The position numbers and the translations under genes were made by a program. A DNA stretch of 27,434 nucleotides from Acidobacterium sp049965615 (GTDB lineage: Bacteria; Acidobacteriota; Terriglobia; Terriglobales; Acidobacteriaceae), in contig JBMFWD010000042.1 of the NCBI GenBank assembly GCA_049965615.1, forward strand, positions 1 to 27,434, in the 5' to 3' direction. Every line of letters begins with the position of its first letter. Positions within the stretch are counted from its first letter, which is position 1. Shown here one piece after another: positions 14,513 through 22,992 of this stretch. The notes beneath the pieces are model-generated. The model made no database searches. It was not told the DNA's origin and was given only the letters and a program-made list of their open reading frames with translations.

Positions 14513-17500
14513 CTACCTCGCCCCCGCCGGCTGCGCCGCAAGGTCGTCGAGCAATATCCTGATCTCCGCCATCATCCCCTCCGCGTCCAGCGTCGTCAGC
14601 GGAAACTTTAACACGCCCTGCGGCGTAAACTGCGCCCCGCGCTTCGCATTCTTTGAGACCAGCTTCATCAGCACACCCGGATCAATCCCAGCCTTCTCCG
14701 TAAATCGCATGTGTACCTGCTCCCGCTTCCGCTCCACCTGCGCAATGCCCATCCGTTCGCAGGCAATCCGCAGTTCTGCAGCATCCAGCAGGTGCTTCAC
14801 GCCCACCGGCAGATCGCCATAGCGATCCTCCATTTCGCCGCGAATCTCCGCAATCGTTCGCTCATCCTGCGCACCCGCAATCTGCTTGTACATCCGCAGC
14901 CGCTGGTTCTCTTCTTGTATGTAACTCTCATCGATACGTAAAGGAATTCCCAGGTTCAGCTGCGTCACCGGACGCTCCACCGTCTCCTGGCCCTTCAGCC
15001 GGTTCACGGCCTCTTCCAGCATCGTCGTGTACAGCTCAAAGCCCACGGCCTCAATGTGCCCGCTCTGCTCGCCGCCCAGCATGTTGCCCGCGCCGCGCAA
15101 TTCCAGGTCGAGCGCTGCAATCTTGAAGCCCGCGCCCAAATCAGAGAACTCCTTCAACGCAGCCAGCCGCCGCCGCGCAATCTCCGTCAGCTCCTGCTCC
15201 GGCGGAATCAGCAGATACGCATACGCCCTTCGATTCGACCGCCCCACGCGCCCGCGCAGCTGATACAGTTCCGAAAGCCCGTGCCGATCCGCGCGATTGA
15301 TGATGATCGTGTTGGCCAGCGGAATATCCAGCCCGTTCTCGATAATCGATGTCGCCACCAGCACGTCGAACTCGTGATTCATAAAGGCGAGCATCACTCG
15401 CTCCAGATCCGCCTCGCCCATCTGCCCGTGCCCCACCCCAATCCGTGCATGCGGCACCAGCTCCTGGATCTTGGCCGCCAGCTCGTAAATCGTCTCCACG
15501 CGGTTGTGCACAAAGTACACCTGTCCGCCGCGCTCCAGCTCCACTTCAATCGCAGAGCGCACCAGCTTCTCGTCAAACTTCGCCACAATCGTCTGGATCG
15601 CCATCCGGTCCTTCGGCGGCGTCTCAATCACGCTCATGTCCCGCAGTCCCACCAATGACATGTGCAGCGTCCGCGGAATCGGCGTCGCAGACATCGTCAG
15701 CACATCCAGTTGCGCCCGCAGTTGCTTCAGCCGCTCCTTGTGCCGCACCCCGAAGCGCTGCTCCTCGTCCACAATCAGCAGCCCCAGGTCATGAAACTTC
15801 AAATCCTTTGAGAGCAACCGATGCGTGCCGATCAAAATATCGATCTCACCCACCTCCACCCTTTCGATAATCTGCTTCTGCTCCTTCGGTGTCCGAAACC
15901 GCGACAGCATCTCGATGTGAATCGGAAACTGCTTGAACCGCCTCTTGAACGTCTCAAAGTGCTGGAAGCTCAGCACCGTCGTCGGCGTCAGCACCGCCAC
16001 CTGCTTGCCGTCCTGCACTGCTTTGAAGGCCGCGCGCATCGCCACTTCCGTCTTGCCGTAGCCCACGTCGCCACACAGCAGCCGGTCCATCGGCGTCGTC
16101 GATTCCATGTCGCGCTTGATGTCTTCAATCGCTGAAAGCTGGTCGTCCGTCTCGTTGTAATCAAACGAGTCTTCAAACTCGCGCTGAAATTCGTTGTCCA
16201 CCGAGTACGCATGCCCCTGCGCTGCCTTGCGCTGCGCATACAGCTTCAGCAACTCATCGGCCATGTCCTGCATGGCCTTCTTCACGCGTGCCTTGGTCTT
16301 CGCCCACTGCTGCGTGCCCAGCTTGTGCAGCACCGGCGCCGGTCCAGACTCCGTAGACCGGTACTTCTGGATCAAATCCAGCCGCGTCAGCGGAACATAC
16401 AGCTTCGCGTCATCGGCAAACTCCAGGATCATGAAGTCCAGCTTCATGTTTTCCTGCGCAATCTCCTTCAGCCCCAGGTAGCGCGCAATCCCGTGCTCCA
16501 CGTGCACCACGTAGTCCCCGACGGCAAGATCGCGAAAATCCGAAAGAAACGCAGATGTCTTTGACTTCCTCGGCGCAGGACGCGCCATCACATCCGCGTC
16601 GTCGTTCAAATCATTCGCGCCAAAAATCACCAGGTTCGCATCCGGCAGGCTCACGCCCGTCGCGATCGGAGCGCGCAGAATAATCGGCGTGCGCAAGTCC
16701 CCGCCCAGGTGGCTCGCCTCGTCATACATCGTCTCGCTGCCCGCATCCATCACGCGGCTGCCCAGCCGGTACGGCAGCTCATACTCGCGCAGCAGCGTCG
16801 CCAGCCGCTCCACCTCGCCCTGGTTCGGAGCCGCCAGCAGCATCCGCGTCTCCTGCTTCATCAGGTTCCGCACCTGCTCAATAAACGCAGGAATCGACCC
16901 ATGAAACCGCAGCGTCGGCCGCGACGCAAACGGAATCTCGCCCAGCGTCTCATCCTCTTCCAGCACGTCCACCGCGCCCAGTTGGTCCACATCCAGCCCC
17001 GGATGCGACTTCCGCTGCGCCTCCATCAGTTCAGGCCTGAAGTAAATATCCTCCGGCGTAATCAGCGACCCAATGCTCGACCGCTCATGCCGCTGCTGCA
17101 CCTTGTTCCACCAGCGATCCACCTGGTTTTGGATCATCGCCGGCTCTTCCACAAACAGCACGCACTTTTTGAACAAATCCAGCAGCGTCTTCGTCGCACC
17201 CGCCACCGGCGAGAAAAACTCCCACCCCGGAAACACCGAAACGCCGCCCGCGGCCATCATCTCTGCCACCATCTCGGCATCGCCCTGCGCATCCACCCGT
17301 GCGCCGCTCAGCCGCGCATGCACCGCCGCCAGCAGCTTCTCCGTCACCGGGGTCTCGGTCAGCGGCAGCAGTCGCGCCACGTCCAGCGGAGATTGCGACC
17401 GCTGCGTCTCCGGGTCAAACTTCCGCATCGTGTCAATCTCATCGCCGAAAAACTCAATGCGCACCGGCCGGTCCGCTTCCGGCGAATACACGTCCAGAAT

Positions 17501-18070
17501 CCCGCCCCGACGCGCAAACTGCCCCGGCATCTCCACCACGTCCACCTGCGAGTAGCCCACGGAAGCCAGGTGCGTCAGCAACAGTTCCACATCCAGTTCC
17601 TCGCCCCGCCGCAGCACCTGCGCCAGCCCGCCATAAAACGGCGCGTCAAACAGTTTCATCGCCGCCGCTTCCACCGGAGCAATCACAATCGCCGCCGCGC
17701 CGGTTGCAATCTTCCACAACGTCGTCGCTCGCTCCTCCTGCAACTCAGGGTGAGGAGACATACCTTCAAAAGGAAGCACATCGTGCGCCGGCAGCTTCAA
17801 AACCTGGTGAGGATCCAGCGCGCCGGTCAGCTCGCAGCCCGCCCGCAGCGCCACCTGCATCGCATCAGCGGCCTTGTTGTCGGCCACCAGCAGCACCACC
17901 GGCACCTTCGCCGCTCGCGCCAGCAGCGGAATATAAAGCGACCGCGCCGTCGAAGTCAGCCCAGAAATACGCCGCCGCCCACGCCCAAGGCTCAGGTGCC
18001 TCTGGGCCTGCTCAAAAGAGTCTGTATGTTCGAGTTCACCAAGCAGGTCGCGGACAAACGGCAGAATCAT
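14513..18070 (-). CDS. mfd: Transcription-repair coupling factor Mfd
   Basis: A 1185-residue Mfd, slightly longer than usual. It removes RNA polymerase stalled at DNA damage and recruits UvrA. The N-terminal UvrB-like part (about 1-350) keeps the UvrA-contact region. The RNA-polymerase-interacting, CarD-like domain is around residue 515 (GDYVVHVEHGIARYLGL). The translocase has Walker A GDVGYGKTEVAM at about 664, Walker B DEEQRFGV at about 767, SATPIPRTLHMSL, and the Q/R motif region QLRGRVGR. The C-terminal TRCF domain is present. The ATG at 18070 gives the expected N-terminus. It is divergent from the oxidoreductase gene, with 126 bases between. Confidence 0.97.
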   Translation of the reverse strand: MILPFVRDLLGELEHTDSFEQAQRHLSLGRGRRRISGLTSTARSLYIPLLARAAKVPVVLLVADNKAADAMQVALRAGCELTGALDPHQVLKLPAHDVLPFEGMSPHPELQEERATTLWKIATGAAAIVIAPVEAAAMKLFDAPFYGGLAQVLRRGEELDVELLLTHLASVGYSQVDVVEMPGQFARRGGILDVYSPEADRPVRIEFFGDEIDTMRKFDPETQRSQSPLDVARLLPLTETPVTEKLLAAVHARLSGARVDAQGDAEMVAEMMAAGGVSVFPGWEFFSPVAGATKTLLDLFKKCVLFVEEPAMIQNQVDRWWNKVQQRHERSSIGSLITPEDIYFRPELMEAQRKSHPGLDVDQLGAVDVLEEDETLGEIPFASRPTLRFHGSIPAFIEQVRNLMKQETRMLLAAPNQGEVERLATLLREYELPYRLGSRVMDAGSETMYDEASHLGGDLRTPIILRAPIATGVSLPDANLVIFGANDLNDDADVMARPAPRKSKTSAFLSDFRDLAVGDYVVHVEHGIARYLGLKEIAQENMKLDFMILEFADDAKLYVPLTRLDLIQKYRSTESGPAPVLHKLGTQQWAKTKARVKKAMQDMADELLKLYAQRKAAQGHAYSVDNEFQREFEDSFDYNETDDQLSAIEDIKRDMESTTPMDRLLCGDVGYGKTEVAMRAAFKAVQDGKQVAVLTPTTVLSFQHFETFKRRFKQFPIHIEMLSRFRTPKEQKQIIERVEVGEIDILIGTHRLLSKDLKFHDLGLLIVDEEQRFGVRHKERLKQLRAQLDVLTMSATPIPRTLHMSLVGLRDMSVIETPPKDRMAIQTIVAKFDEKLVRSAIEVELERGGQVYFVHNRVETIYELAAKIQELVPHARIGVGHGQMGEADLERVMLAFMNHEFDVLVATSIIENGLDIPLANTIIINRADRHGLSELYQLRGRVGRSNRRAYAYLLIPPEQELTEIARRRLAALKEFSDLGAGFKIAALDLELRGAGNMLGGEQSGHIEAVGFELYTTMLEEAVNRLKGQETVERPVTQLNLGIPLRIDESYIQEENQRLRMYKQIAGAQDERTIAEIRGEMEDRYGDLPVGVKHLLDAAELRIACERMGIAQVERKREQVHMRFTEKAGIDPGVLMKLVSKNAKRGAQFTPQGVLKFPLTTLDAEGMMAEIRILLDDLAAQPAGAR

Positions 18071-18196
18071 GCAGCTTTCAGTTTACCCGCAACACTGCCC
18101 TGACACCCCGATATCCCCACCCAACAAAACTTCACAGTCCCTTCACGAATCCCAATACCATCTCCGTCATCGAACTTTACTGAGGAGTCAATACTT

Positions 18197-19189
18197 ATGC
18201 CAAAGATCATCCGCTTCCACCAGCTCGGTGGACCCGAAAATCTCAAAATTGAAGAAGCACCCACCCAGCAGCCCGGCGAAGGCGAACTCCGCCTCCGCGT
18301 CGAAGCCGTCGGCCTCAACCGCGCCGAATCCATGTACATGCACGGCCGATACTTCGAGCAGCCCCAGCTTCCCTCCCGCATCGGGTATGAAGTCGCCGGC
18401 GTCGTCGAGGCCGTAGGCCCCGGCGTCGACGCCAAACTCGTCGGCCAGCGCGTCTCCACCGTTCCCGGCTTCTCGCAAAACCGCTACGGAGCGCTCGGCG
18501 AAGAAGCCATCGTGCCCGCCTACAGCGTGCAGCCTTACCCCCTCCAGTTCACGCCCGCCCAGGGCACAGCCATCTGGATGCAATACCTCACCGCGTACGG
18601 CGCGCTCAAGCTCTACGGCAAAATCCAGCCCGGCGAATTCGTCCTCATCACCGCCGCCTCCAGCAGCGTCGGACTCGCCGCCATCCAGATCGTCAAGGCT
18701 GAGGGCGCCATCGCCATCGCCACCACCCGCCACTCCACCAAGAAAAAGGAACTCCTCGACCTCGGCGCAGATCACGTCATCGCCACCGAAGAGGAAGACA
18801 TCGTCGAGCGAGTCAAGGCCATCACCGGCGGTAAAGGCGCGCGCGTTATCTTCGATCCCATCGCCGGTTCCTTCGTCGAGAAGCTCGCCGAGTGCGCGGC
18901 CCCCGGCGGAATCATCTTCGAGTACGGCGCACTTTCCCTCGAACCCACTCCCTTCCCCCTTCTCACCGCCATGACCAAAGCGCTCTCCATCCGCGCCTAC
19001 ACCCTCATGGAATTCACCCAGAACCCGCCCGTCCTTCAGGAAGCGGTCCGCTACGTTATCGAGCGCCTGCAGGATGGCCGCTTCGTCCCCAAAATCGCAA
19101 AAACCTTCCCCTTCAGCCAGGCAGTCGAGGCCTACCAGTTCCTCGAATCCAACCAGCAAATCGGCAAAATCGTCATCACAGTCCCATAA
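18197..19189 (+). CDS. Zinc-independent NADPH:quinone oxidoreductase-like MDR protein
   Basis: A 330-residue member of the medium-chain dehydrogenase/reductase superfamily. The N-terminal GroES-like domain (1-120) has NRAE (41-44) where zinc alcohol dehydrogenases have their catalytic Cys, so it is of the zinc-less quinone-reductase branch. The Rossmann domain has AASSSVGLAAIQ (153-164), the nucleotide loop of this group with Ser in place of Gly, and likely binds NADPH. Substrate is unknown: quinones or enones are typical. GAGGAG about ten bases before the ATG at 18197 supports the start. It stands alone, divergent from mfd, and ends at a hairpin shared with tatA. Confidence 0.88.
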   Translation: MPKIIRFHQLGGPENLKIEEAPTQQPGEGELRLRVEAVGLNRAESMYMHGRYFEQPQLPSRIGYEVAGVVEAVGPGVDAKLVGQRVSTVPGFSQNRYGALGEEAIVPAYSVQPYPLQFTPAQGTAIWMQYLTAYGALKLYGKIQPGEFVLITAASSSVGLAAIQIVKAEGAIAIATTRHSTKKKELLDLGADHVIATEEEDIVERVKAITGGKGARVIFDPIAGSFVEKLAECAAPGGIIFEYGALSLEPTPFPLLTAMTKALSIRAYTLMEFTQNPPVLQEAVRYVIERLQDGRFVPKIAKTFPFSQAVEAYQFLESNQQIGKIVITVP

Positions 19190-19203
19190 CCCCGGCAAAC
19201 AGC

Positions 19204-19234
19204 AAAAGAGCCGTATACCCTTCGTGTACGGCTC
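19204..19234. terminator. Hairpin terminator shared by the oxidoreductase gene and tatA
   Basis: GAGCCGTATAC (19208-19218) pairs with GTGTACGGCTC (19224-19234), one G-U wobble, loop CCTTC. The T tract is on the minus strand (complement of AAAA 19204-19207), so it best serves tatA, whose stop is about 50 bases away. The + side tail is TCCGTT, which is weak. Confidence 0.7.
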
Positions 19235-19286
19235 TCCGTTGATCTTCGCTCGCCGCTCTCCGCGGCATCTATCTAAAACTCTGCGC

Positions 19287-19517
19287 TTAAGCCTTCGTCT
19301 CGCTTGGCGGCGTCTGCTGCGTCGTCACGGCGTCAGTCTTTGCAGCCGTATTCTCCTGCTTCGCAGGTTCGGTCGCGCCCTTGATGCCGTCCTTGAAGCC
19401 GCGCAGACCTTCGCCCAGCCCCTTGCCCAGTTCAGGCAGTTTCCGCGGGCCAAATACCAGCAGCGCAATCACCAGGATGATGATCACATGGGTCGGTGTA
19501 AACAGATTATCGAGCAT
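19287..19517 (-). CDS. tatA: Sec-independent protein translocase subunit TatA
   Basis: A 76-residue TatA/E-type protein, the pore-forming part of twin-arginine export of folded proteins. One N-terminal membrane helix (about 8-21) is followed by the FGPRKLPELGKGLGEGLRGF hinge and amphipathic helix, then a polar Thr/Gln/Ala-rich tail. I chose the ATG at 19517 because GGGAGG lies eight bases upstream; the frame extends 13 codons further to 19556 without support. tatB and tatC are not in the window. The protein could be called TatA or TatE, since only TatA-like features are visible. Confidence 0.94.
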   Translation of the reverse strand: MLDNLFTPTHVIIILVIALLVFGPRKLPELGKGLGEGLRGFKDGIKGATEPAKQENTAAKTDAVTTQQTPPSETKA

Positions 19518-19674
19518 TGCATGAACCTCCCGCGCTCGGCTCTCTCGCTGCCCCATGCGCGATGGGTAATTTCTGGATTTATTGTCTCACATAGCCAAGC
19601 CGCGCAAGCGTCCGTGCCACAAACCCTATACGCCCCGAACCGCCATTCCGGTTTTAACCCGGACCGCCCAAAGC

Positions 19675-19715
19675 GAACAGCTAAAAGCTGACAGCTATAG
19701 GCTGGCAGGCAACGG
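19675..19715. repeat. Short AACAGCTAAAAGCTGACAGCT repeat-like element (stem CAGCT/AGCTG)
   Basis: CAGCT (19678-19682) and AGCTG (19686-19690) form a small hairpin with loop AAA, followed at once by ACAGCT and later GGCTGGCAGG. I recall similar CAGCTAAAAGCTG intergenic repeats from related genomes, but only this copy is visible in the window. Confidence 0.35.
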
Positions 19716-19721
19716 CTACCA

Positions 19722-20156
19722 TCAATTTGCCTTCAGCCGAGCCTTCAGCGCCGCAGAAACCTTGTTGTAAAACGTCGGCAAATCCTCCGCCGGCCCCATC
19801 GTCAGACGCCGCTGCACCTTCAGCAGCGGATAAAGTTGCGATCCCTGCACATCCAGCGCAGGCATCGACATCGTGCTCCCCGGATACACGCTCATCACCC
19901 AGTCCGCCGGGTGATTATGTCGGAAAACCTCCCCGAAGTAGCTCCCCCAAAGCTTTGTCGCCCACTCCAGGTCGCTGCCCGCCACCGGCCCCTCGGCCGC
20001 CAGAACCGTCTCCAGCCGAGCCACGCTCTCCGGCGAAAAATCCAGCATCATGCCGTGCGAAGTCGCCGCCTGACGCACCGCTTCCTCGGCAAACGCGCCC
20101 ATCATCGACTCCAGTGAGTCGAACTCCTGCTCAGAAAACCTGTCTATCCCTGTCAT
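19722..20156 (-). CDS. Conserved hypothetical protein
   Basis: A 144-residue soluble protein with no signal peptide or membrane segment. The N-terminal half is helical and acidic. The C-terminal half has a recognisable block, WGSYFGEVFRHNH, then a DVQGSQLYPLLKVQRRL stretch and DLPTFY, like small bacterial proteins annotated only as hypothetical with a 'YLGEV…P…V..R…G..D….FY' pattern. I know no function for them. The ATG at 20156 is preceded directly by AGGGGA, which is closer than normal; an ATG at 20105 is an alternative. It lies between tatA (same strand, separate) and a divergent outer-membrane protein gene, and its context gives no clue to function. Confidence 0.7.
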   Translation of the reverse strand: MTGIDRFSEQEFDSLESMMGAFAEEAVRQAATSHGMMLDFSPESVARLETVLAAEGPVAGSDLEWATKLWGSYFGEVFRHNHPADWVMSVYPGSTMSMPALDVQGSQLYPLLKVQRRLTMGPAEDLPTFYNKVSAALKARLKAN

Positions 20157-20308
20157 TCCCCTATAAGATTACTCTCAATCGCCTTTTCTGCCCGAATGGG
20201 CTTTCCCCAGCACCGGGACAGAAGACGCCGGCTCCATGTATCTTGAAGTTTTGGAACGTCGCCTGCCCGCGAGGCCCGGGCGATGCAGTTTCGGGAGGTT
20301 TCACCGTT

Positions 20309-21088
20309 TTGAATTCCGTGCGCACGTTGCTTCTGGCGCTGCTCTTCGGTGCAGCTACGCTGCCCGCTTTTGCTCAGGCGCAGTACACTCCGCCTTCGGT
20401 CACCGTCATCAACCCCCTCGACAAGGTCCACTATCAGTACAAGTGGGAACTCTACGGCGGCATCGGCTACGCCCATTTCTATGGCGGACCCCAGTTGATC
20501 GAGGGTGCCGGCCTGGGTGGCCCAGACATCCAGATCGCCCGTTTCTTCAGCAAAAAGTGGGGCGTCGATGCCAACTACCGCGGCTACTTCGGCACCAGCC
20601 CCACTGAGCCAAACACTTACAACATTCGCGGCCCCTTCGTCAGCGAACAGTTTGCCGTCTTCGGACCCGAATACCGATTCAGGTCCAACAAACACGTCTC
20701 GCTCACCTTCCACGCTCTCGGCGGCACCGCCTACGGGGACTTCCAGCGCGCCACCGCGCCCCTCAACACCCAGCAGGTAGAAACGCAGCTCGGTCTCTAC
20801 CACAACCAGTGGACACCCGCCGGCGTACTCGGCGCGGCAATCGACCTCAACCGTAACGAGCACCTGGCCTTTCGCATCGAGCCGGACGCCACCCTCACTC
20901 ACTTCAGCAACCCCGGAGTATCCAGCGGCATTCAAACCGAGTTTGCCCTCTCCGTGGGCATCGTCTACCGCTTCATCCCTCGCCACATGACACCCGCTGA
21001 AATCAAAAACAGAGCCGCCAGAAAGAAGGCCAAAGAAGAGATCAAAAAGGCCCGCGGACACCACCGCAGTCTCCTCCACCCCTTCTAA
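20309..21088 (+). CDS. Putative outer-membrane beta-barrel protein
   Basis: About 259 residues. The first 22 form a signal peptide (hydrophobic LLLALLFGAATLPAFA, cleavage likely AFA-QA). The mature part alternates aromatic and small residues in strand-like stretches: YGGIGYAHFYGG, WGVDANYRGYFG, FGPEYRFRSNKHVSLTFHA, LGAAIDLNRNEHLAFRIEPD and FALSVGIVYRF, typical of an eight-strand barrel. A Lys/Arg-rich tail follows and the last residue is Phe. No ATG fits: I propose TTG at 20309, ten bases after GGGAGG (20293-20298), which puts the start exactly at the signal peptide; a GTG at 20318 is a poorer choice. The frame stays open upstream over the opposite gene, and that extension is spurious. It ends at a strong terminator. 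Ligand or function unknown. Confidence 0.75.
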   Translation: MNSVRTLLLALLFGAATLPAFAQAQYTPPSVTVINPLDKVHYQYKWELYGGIGYAHFYGGPQLIEGAGLGGPDIQIARFFSKKWGVDANYRGYFGTSPTEPNTYNIRGPFVSEQFAVFGPEYRFRSNKHVSLTFHALGGTAYGDFQRATAPLNTQQVETQLGLYHNQWTPAGVLGAAIDLNRNEHLAFRIEPDATLTHFSNPGVSSGIQTEFALSVGIVYRFIPRHMTPAEIKNRAARKKAKEEIKKARGHHRSLLHPF

Positions 21089-21112
21089 ATCCAGCTTCAC
21101 CGCGTAAACAAA

Positions 21113-21145
21113 AAGACCCAGCGCCCCGCGCCGGGTCTTCTTTTT
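21113..21145 (+). terminator. Intrinsic terminator of the outer-membrane protein gene
   Basis: AAGACCC (21113-21119) pairs with GGGTCTT (21133-21139); inside it GCGC pairs with GCGC around loop CCC, with one A-C mismatch between the two helices. CTTTTT follows. It lies 25 bases after the stop. Confidence 0.85.
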
Positions 21146-21151
21146 CCACCC

Positions 21152-21227
21152 TTTGCGGCCCCTCTTTGCGTTCTTTGCGGTGAAATCGCTCTTGCGCCAA
21201 AGGCGCGGGTGCCTGGACGGCAAGTCC
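21152..21227. repeat. Dispersed CTTTGCGGTGAA repeat, copy B
   Basis: It contains CTTTGCG…TTCTTTGCGGTGAA, GCGCCAAAGGCGCG (itself an inverted repeat, GCGCC…GGCGC) and GGACGGCAAGTCC, in the order seen before ribH (1277-1374). It ends directly at the -35 box proposed for gcvT, so it may supply or border the promoter region. Confidence 0.6.
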
Positions 21228-21228
21228 A

Positions 21229-21257
21229 TTGACCCTCACACCCAGCCGATTTACTGT
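21229..21257 (+). promoter_or_regulatory. Candidate promoter of the gcv cluster
   Basis: TTGACC (21229-21234) is followed after exactly 17 bases by TACTGT (21252-21257), a good -35 and a poor -10. A start near 21264 would leave a leader of about 30 bases, too short for a glycine riboswitch. No glycine-riboswitch-like sequence is seen in the 150 bases upstream of gcvT. Confidence 0.4.
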
Positions 21258-21293
21258 AAGGGGTTCACATCTCTCCTGCAGGGGATCCCATCC

Positions 21294-22421
21294 GTGTCTA
21301 CCACCGCGCTCCGAAAAACCGCCCTCAACGACATGCACCGCAGCATGCGAGCCAAAATGGTCGACTTCGGCGGCTGGGACATGCCCGTCGAATACTCCGG
21401 CCTCATCGCCGAGCACCTCGCCGTTCGCACAGCCGTCGGCCTCTTTGACGTCAGCCACATGGGCGATGTCCAGCTTCGCGGCCCCGGTTCCCTCGACGCC
21501 GTCCAGCACATCTGCATGAACGACGCCTCGCGCCTCGAAGTCGGCCAGGCCCACTACTCCGCCATGCTCTATCCCCAGGGCACTTTTGTCGACGACCTCA
21601 TCGTCCACAAATTCAGCGACAATGACTACCTGCTGGTCATCAACGCCGGCACCCGCGAGAAGGACTTCCAGTGGATTCGCTCCCACGCGCAGCCCTTCCA
21701 CTGCCACGCCAACGACTTCAGCGACTACTACACCCAGCTCGCCATCCAGGGCCCCCGCGCCGCGGAAACCCTCCAGAAGCTCACCTCCACCGACCTCTCC
21801 ACCATCCGCAACTACCGCTTCACCTGGGGAACCGTCTGCGGCCTCGCCAACACTCTCATCGCCCGCACCGGCTACACCGGCGAAGACGGCTTTGAAATCT
21901 ACATTCCGTCGGACACCCCCACCAGCGAGCGCGTCTGGAATGAAGTCCTCGAAGCTGGCAAGGAATTCGGCATCCTCCCCTGCGGCCTCGGAGCCCGCAA
22001 CACCCTCCGCCTCGAAGCCTCCATGGCCCTCTACGGCCACGAAATCTCAGAGGAAATCAACGTCTTCGAAGCCGGCCTCGACCGCTACTGCAAGCTCGAA
22101 AAAGGCGACTTCGTCGGCGCGGAAGCCCTCCACAAGGTCCAGGCCGAAGGCGGCCCCAAACGCAGGCTCGTCGGCCTCGAAGTCATCGAGCGCGGCATCG
22201 CACGCGACGGCTACCCCGTCCTCAATCTCGACAAAAAGCCCGTCGGCTACGTCACCAGCGGCTCGCCCGCCCCGTTCCTCAAAAAGAACATCGCCCTGGC
22301 CTACGTCCCCTCCCAGCTCGCCGTCACCGACTCTGAGCTGTACGTTGAGATCCGAAACAACCCTGTGAAGGCGCGAATCGTACCCACACCCTTTTACCGC
22401 AGGCCCAAAAAGCAGTCATAA
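21294..22421 (+). CDS. gcvT: Aminomethyltransferase (glycine cleavage T protein)
   Basis: A 375-residue GcvT. It moves the methylene group from aminomethyl-lipoyl GcvH to tetrahydrofolate, releasing ammonia. Asp101 in VDDLIV is the conserved catalytic Asp. RTGYTGEDGFEIY (191-203), then CGLGARNTLRLEASMALYGH, form the folate site, and the C-terminal barrel contains GYVTSG. The start is a GTG at 21294, with GGGGAT ending seven bases upstream; the frame stays open further left, through the repeat, but with no support. It is the first gene of gcvT-gcvH-gcvPA-gcvPB, and gcvH follows after 52 bases. Confidence 0.96.
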   Translation: MSTTALRKTALNDMHRSMRAKMVDFGGWDMPVEYSGLIAEHLAVRTAVGLFDVSHMGDVQLRGPGSLDAVQHICMNDASRLEVGQAHYSAMLYPQGTFVDDLIVHKFSDNDYLLVINAGTREKDFQWIRSHAQPFHCHANDFSDYYTQLAIQGPRAAETLQKLTSTDLSTIRNYRFTWGTVCGLANTLIARTGYTGEDGFEIYIPSDTPTSERVWNEVLEAGKEFGILPCGLGARNTLRLEASMALYGHEISEEINVFEAGLDRYCKLEKGDFVGAEALHKVQAEGGPKRRLVGLEVIERGIARDGYPVLNLDKKPVGYVTSGSPAPFLKKNIALAYVPSQLAVTDSELYVEIRNNPVKARIVPTPFYRRPKKQS

Positions 22422-22473
22422 TCAGACCGGCTGCACCGGCAAAACATCTCTAAAATAAAGGTAGAAATCGTCC

Positions 22474-22863
22474 ATGGCATACCCCGCGCAATATCGCTAC
22501 ACCCGCGAACACGAGTGGATCCAGGTCGACGGCAGCCACGGCACCGTCGGCATCACCGATTACGCCCAGGAATCCCTCGGCGATATTGTCTTCGTCGAAT
22601 CGCCCAAAGTCGGCGACAAACTCGAAAAAGGCAAGGTCTTCGGCAGCGTCGAGTCGGTCAAGGCCGTCAGCGACCTCTATGCCCCCGTCTCCGGCACCGT
22701 CACCGCCGTCAATGAAGAACTGGCCACCGCACCCGAAAAGATCAACACCGACGCCCACGCCGCCTGGATCCTCAAAGTCGAGCTATCTGACCCGTCCGAA
22801 GTGAACGCGCTCCTCGACGCCGCGGCCTACGAGACGTTCGTAAAAGAAGAAACCGGCCACTAG
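22474..22863 (+). CDS. gcvH: Glycine cleavage system H protein
   Basis: A 129-residue GcvH, the lipoylated carrier that shuttles the aminomethyl group between the P, T and L proteins. The lipoyl-attachment Lys63 is in SVESVKAVSDLYAP. The N-terminal YTREHEWIQVDG and GITDYAQESLGDIVFV segments are typical, and the length is normal. AAGG about ten bases before the ATG at 22474 fits as a ribosome binding site. It is 52 bases after gcvT. The next gcv gene is 266 bases away beyond a block of structured repeats, so co-transcription with gcvPA is not certain. Confidence 0.97.
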   Translation: MAYPAQYRYTREHEWIQVDGSHGTVGITDYAQESLGDIVFVESPKVGDKLEKGKVFGSVESVKAVSDLYAPVSGTVTAVNEELATAPEKINTDAHAAWILKVELSDPSEVNALLDAAAYETFVKEETGH

Positions 22864-22895
22864 AGCCAGGGCAATAACGCTTTGACCCAAACGAA

Positions 22896-22965
22896 TTGTC
22901 ATCCCGACCGAAGTAGTCTCACCGCAAGGGGAGACTACCCAGCGGAGGGACCTGCAGTCAAAAAA
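22896..22965 (+). repeat. Dispersed repeat with GNRA-capped hairpin, copy 1
   Basis: TTGTCATCCCGACCGAA, then an 11-position stem GTAGTCTCACC (22913-22923) with GGGGAGACTAC (22928-22938) around GCAA, then AGCGGAGGGACCTGCAGTCA and A's. One A-G mismatch interrupts the stem. The flanks match copy 2 (22993-23056) almost exactly while the stem sequence differs. Confidence 0.8.
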
Positions 22966-22967
22966 TA

Positions 22968-22989
22968 TCGTCGTCCCGACGAGCTTTTT
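22968..22989 (+). terminator. Possible terminator between gcvH and gcvPA
   Basis: TCGTCG (22968-22973) pairs with CGACGA (22977-22982) around TCC, then GC and TTTTT (22985-22989). The stem is short, so termination may be partial; it lies between the two large repeat copies. Confidence 0.4.
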
Positions 22990-22992
22990 ATG

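Noticed and set aside
16709..18103. 464-codon plus-strand frame over mfd (and a similar one at 8971-10257 over gyrA)
   Set aside because: Arg/His/Leu-rich translations typical of antisense frames; the genes on the minus strand are certain.
19727..20308. In-frame upstream extension of the outer-membrane protein (start at 19727)
   Set aside because: It overlaps the opposite-strand gene 19722-20156, is Pro/Ser-rich shadow sequence, and would bury the signal peptide.
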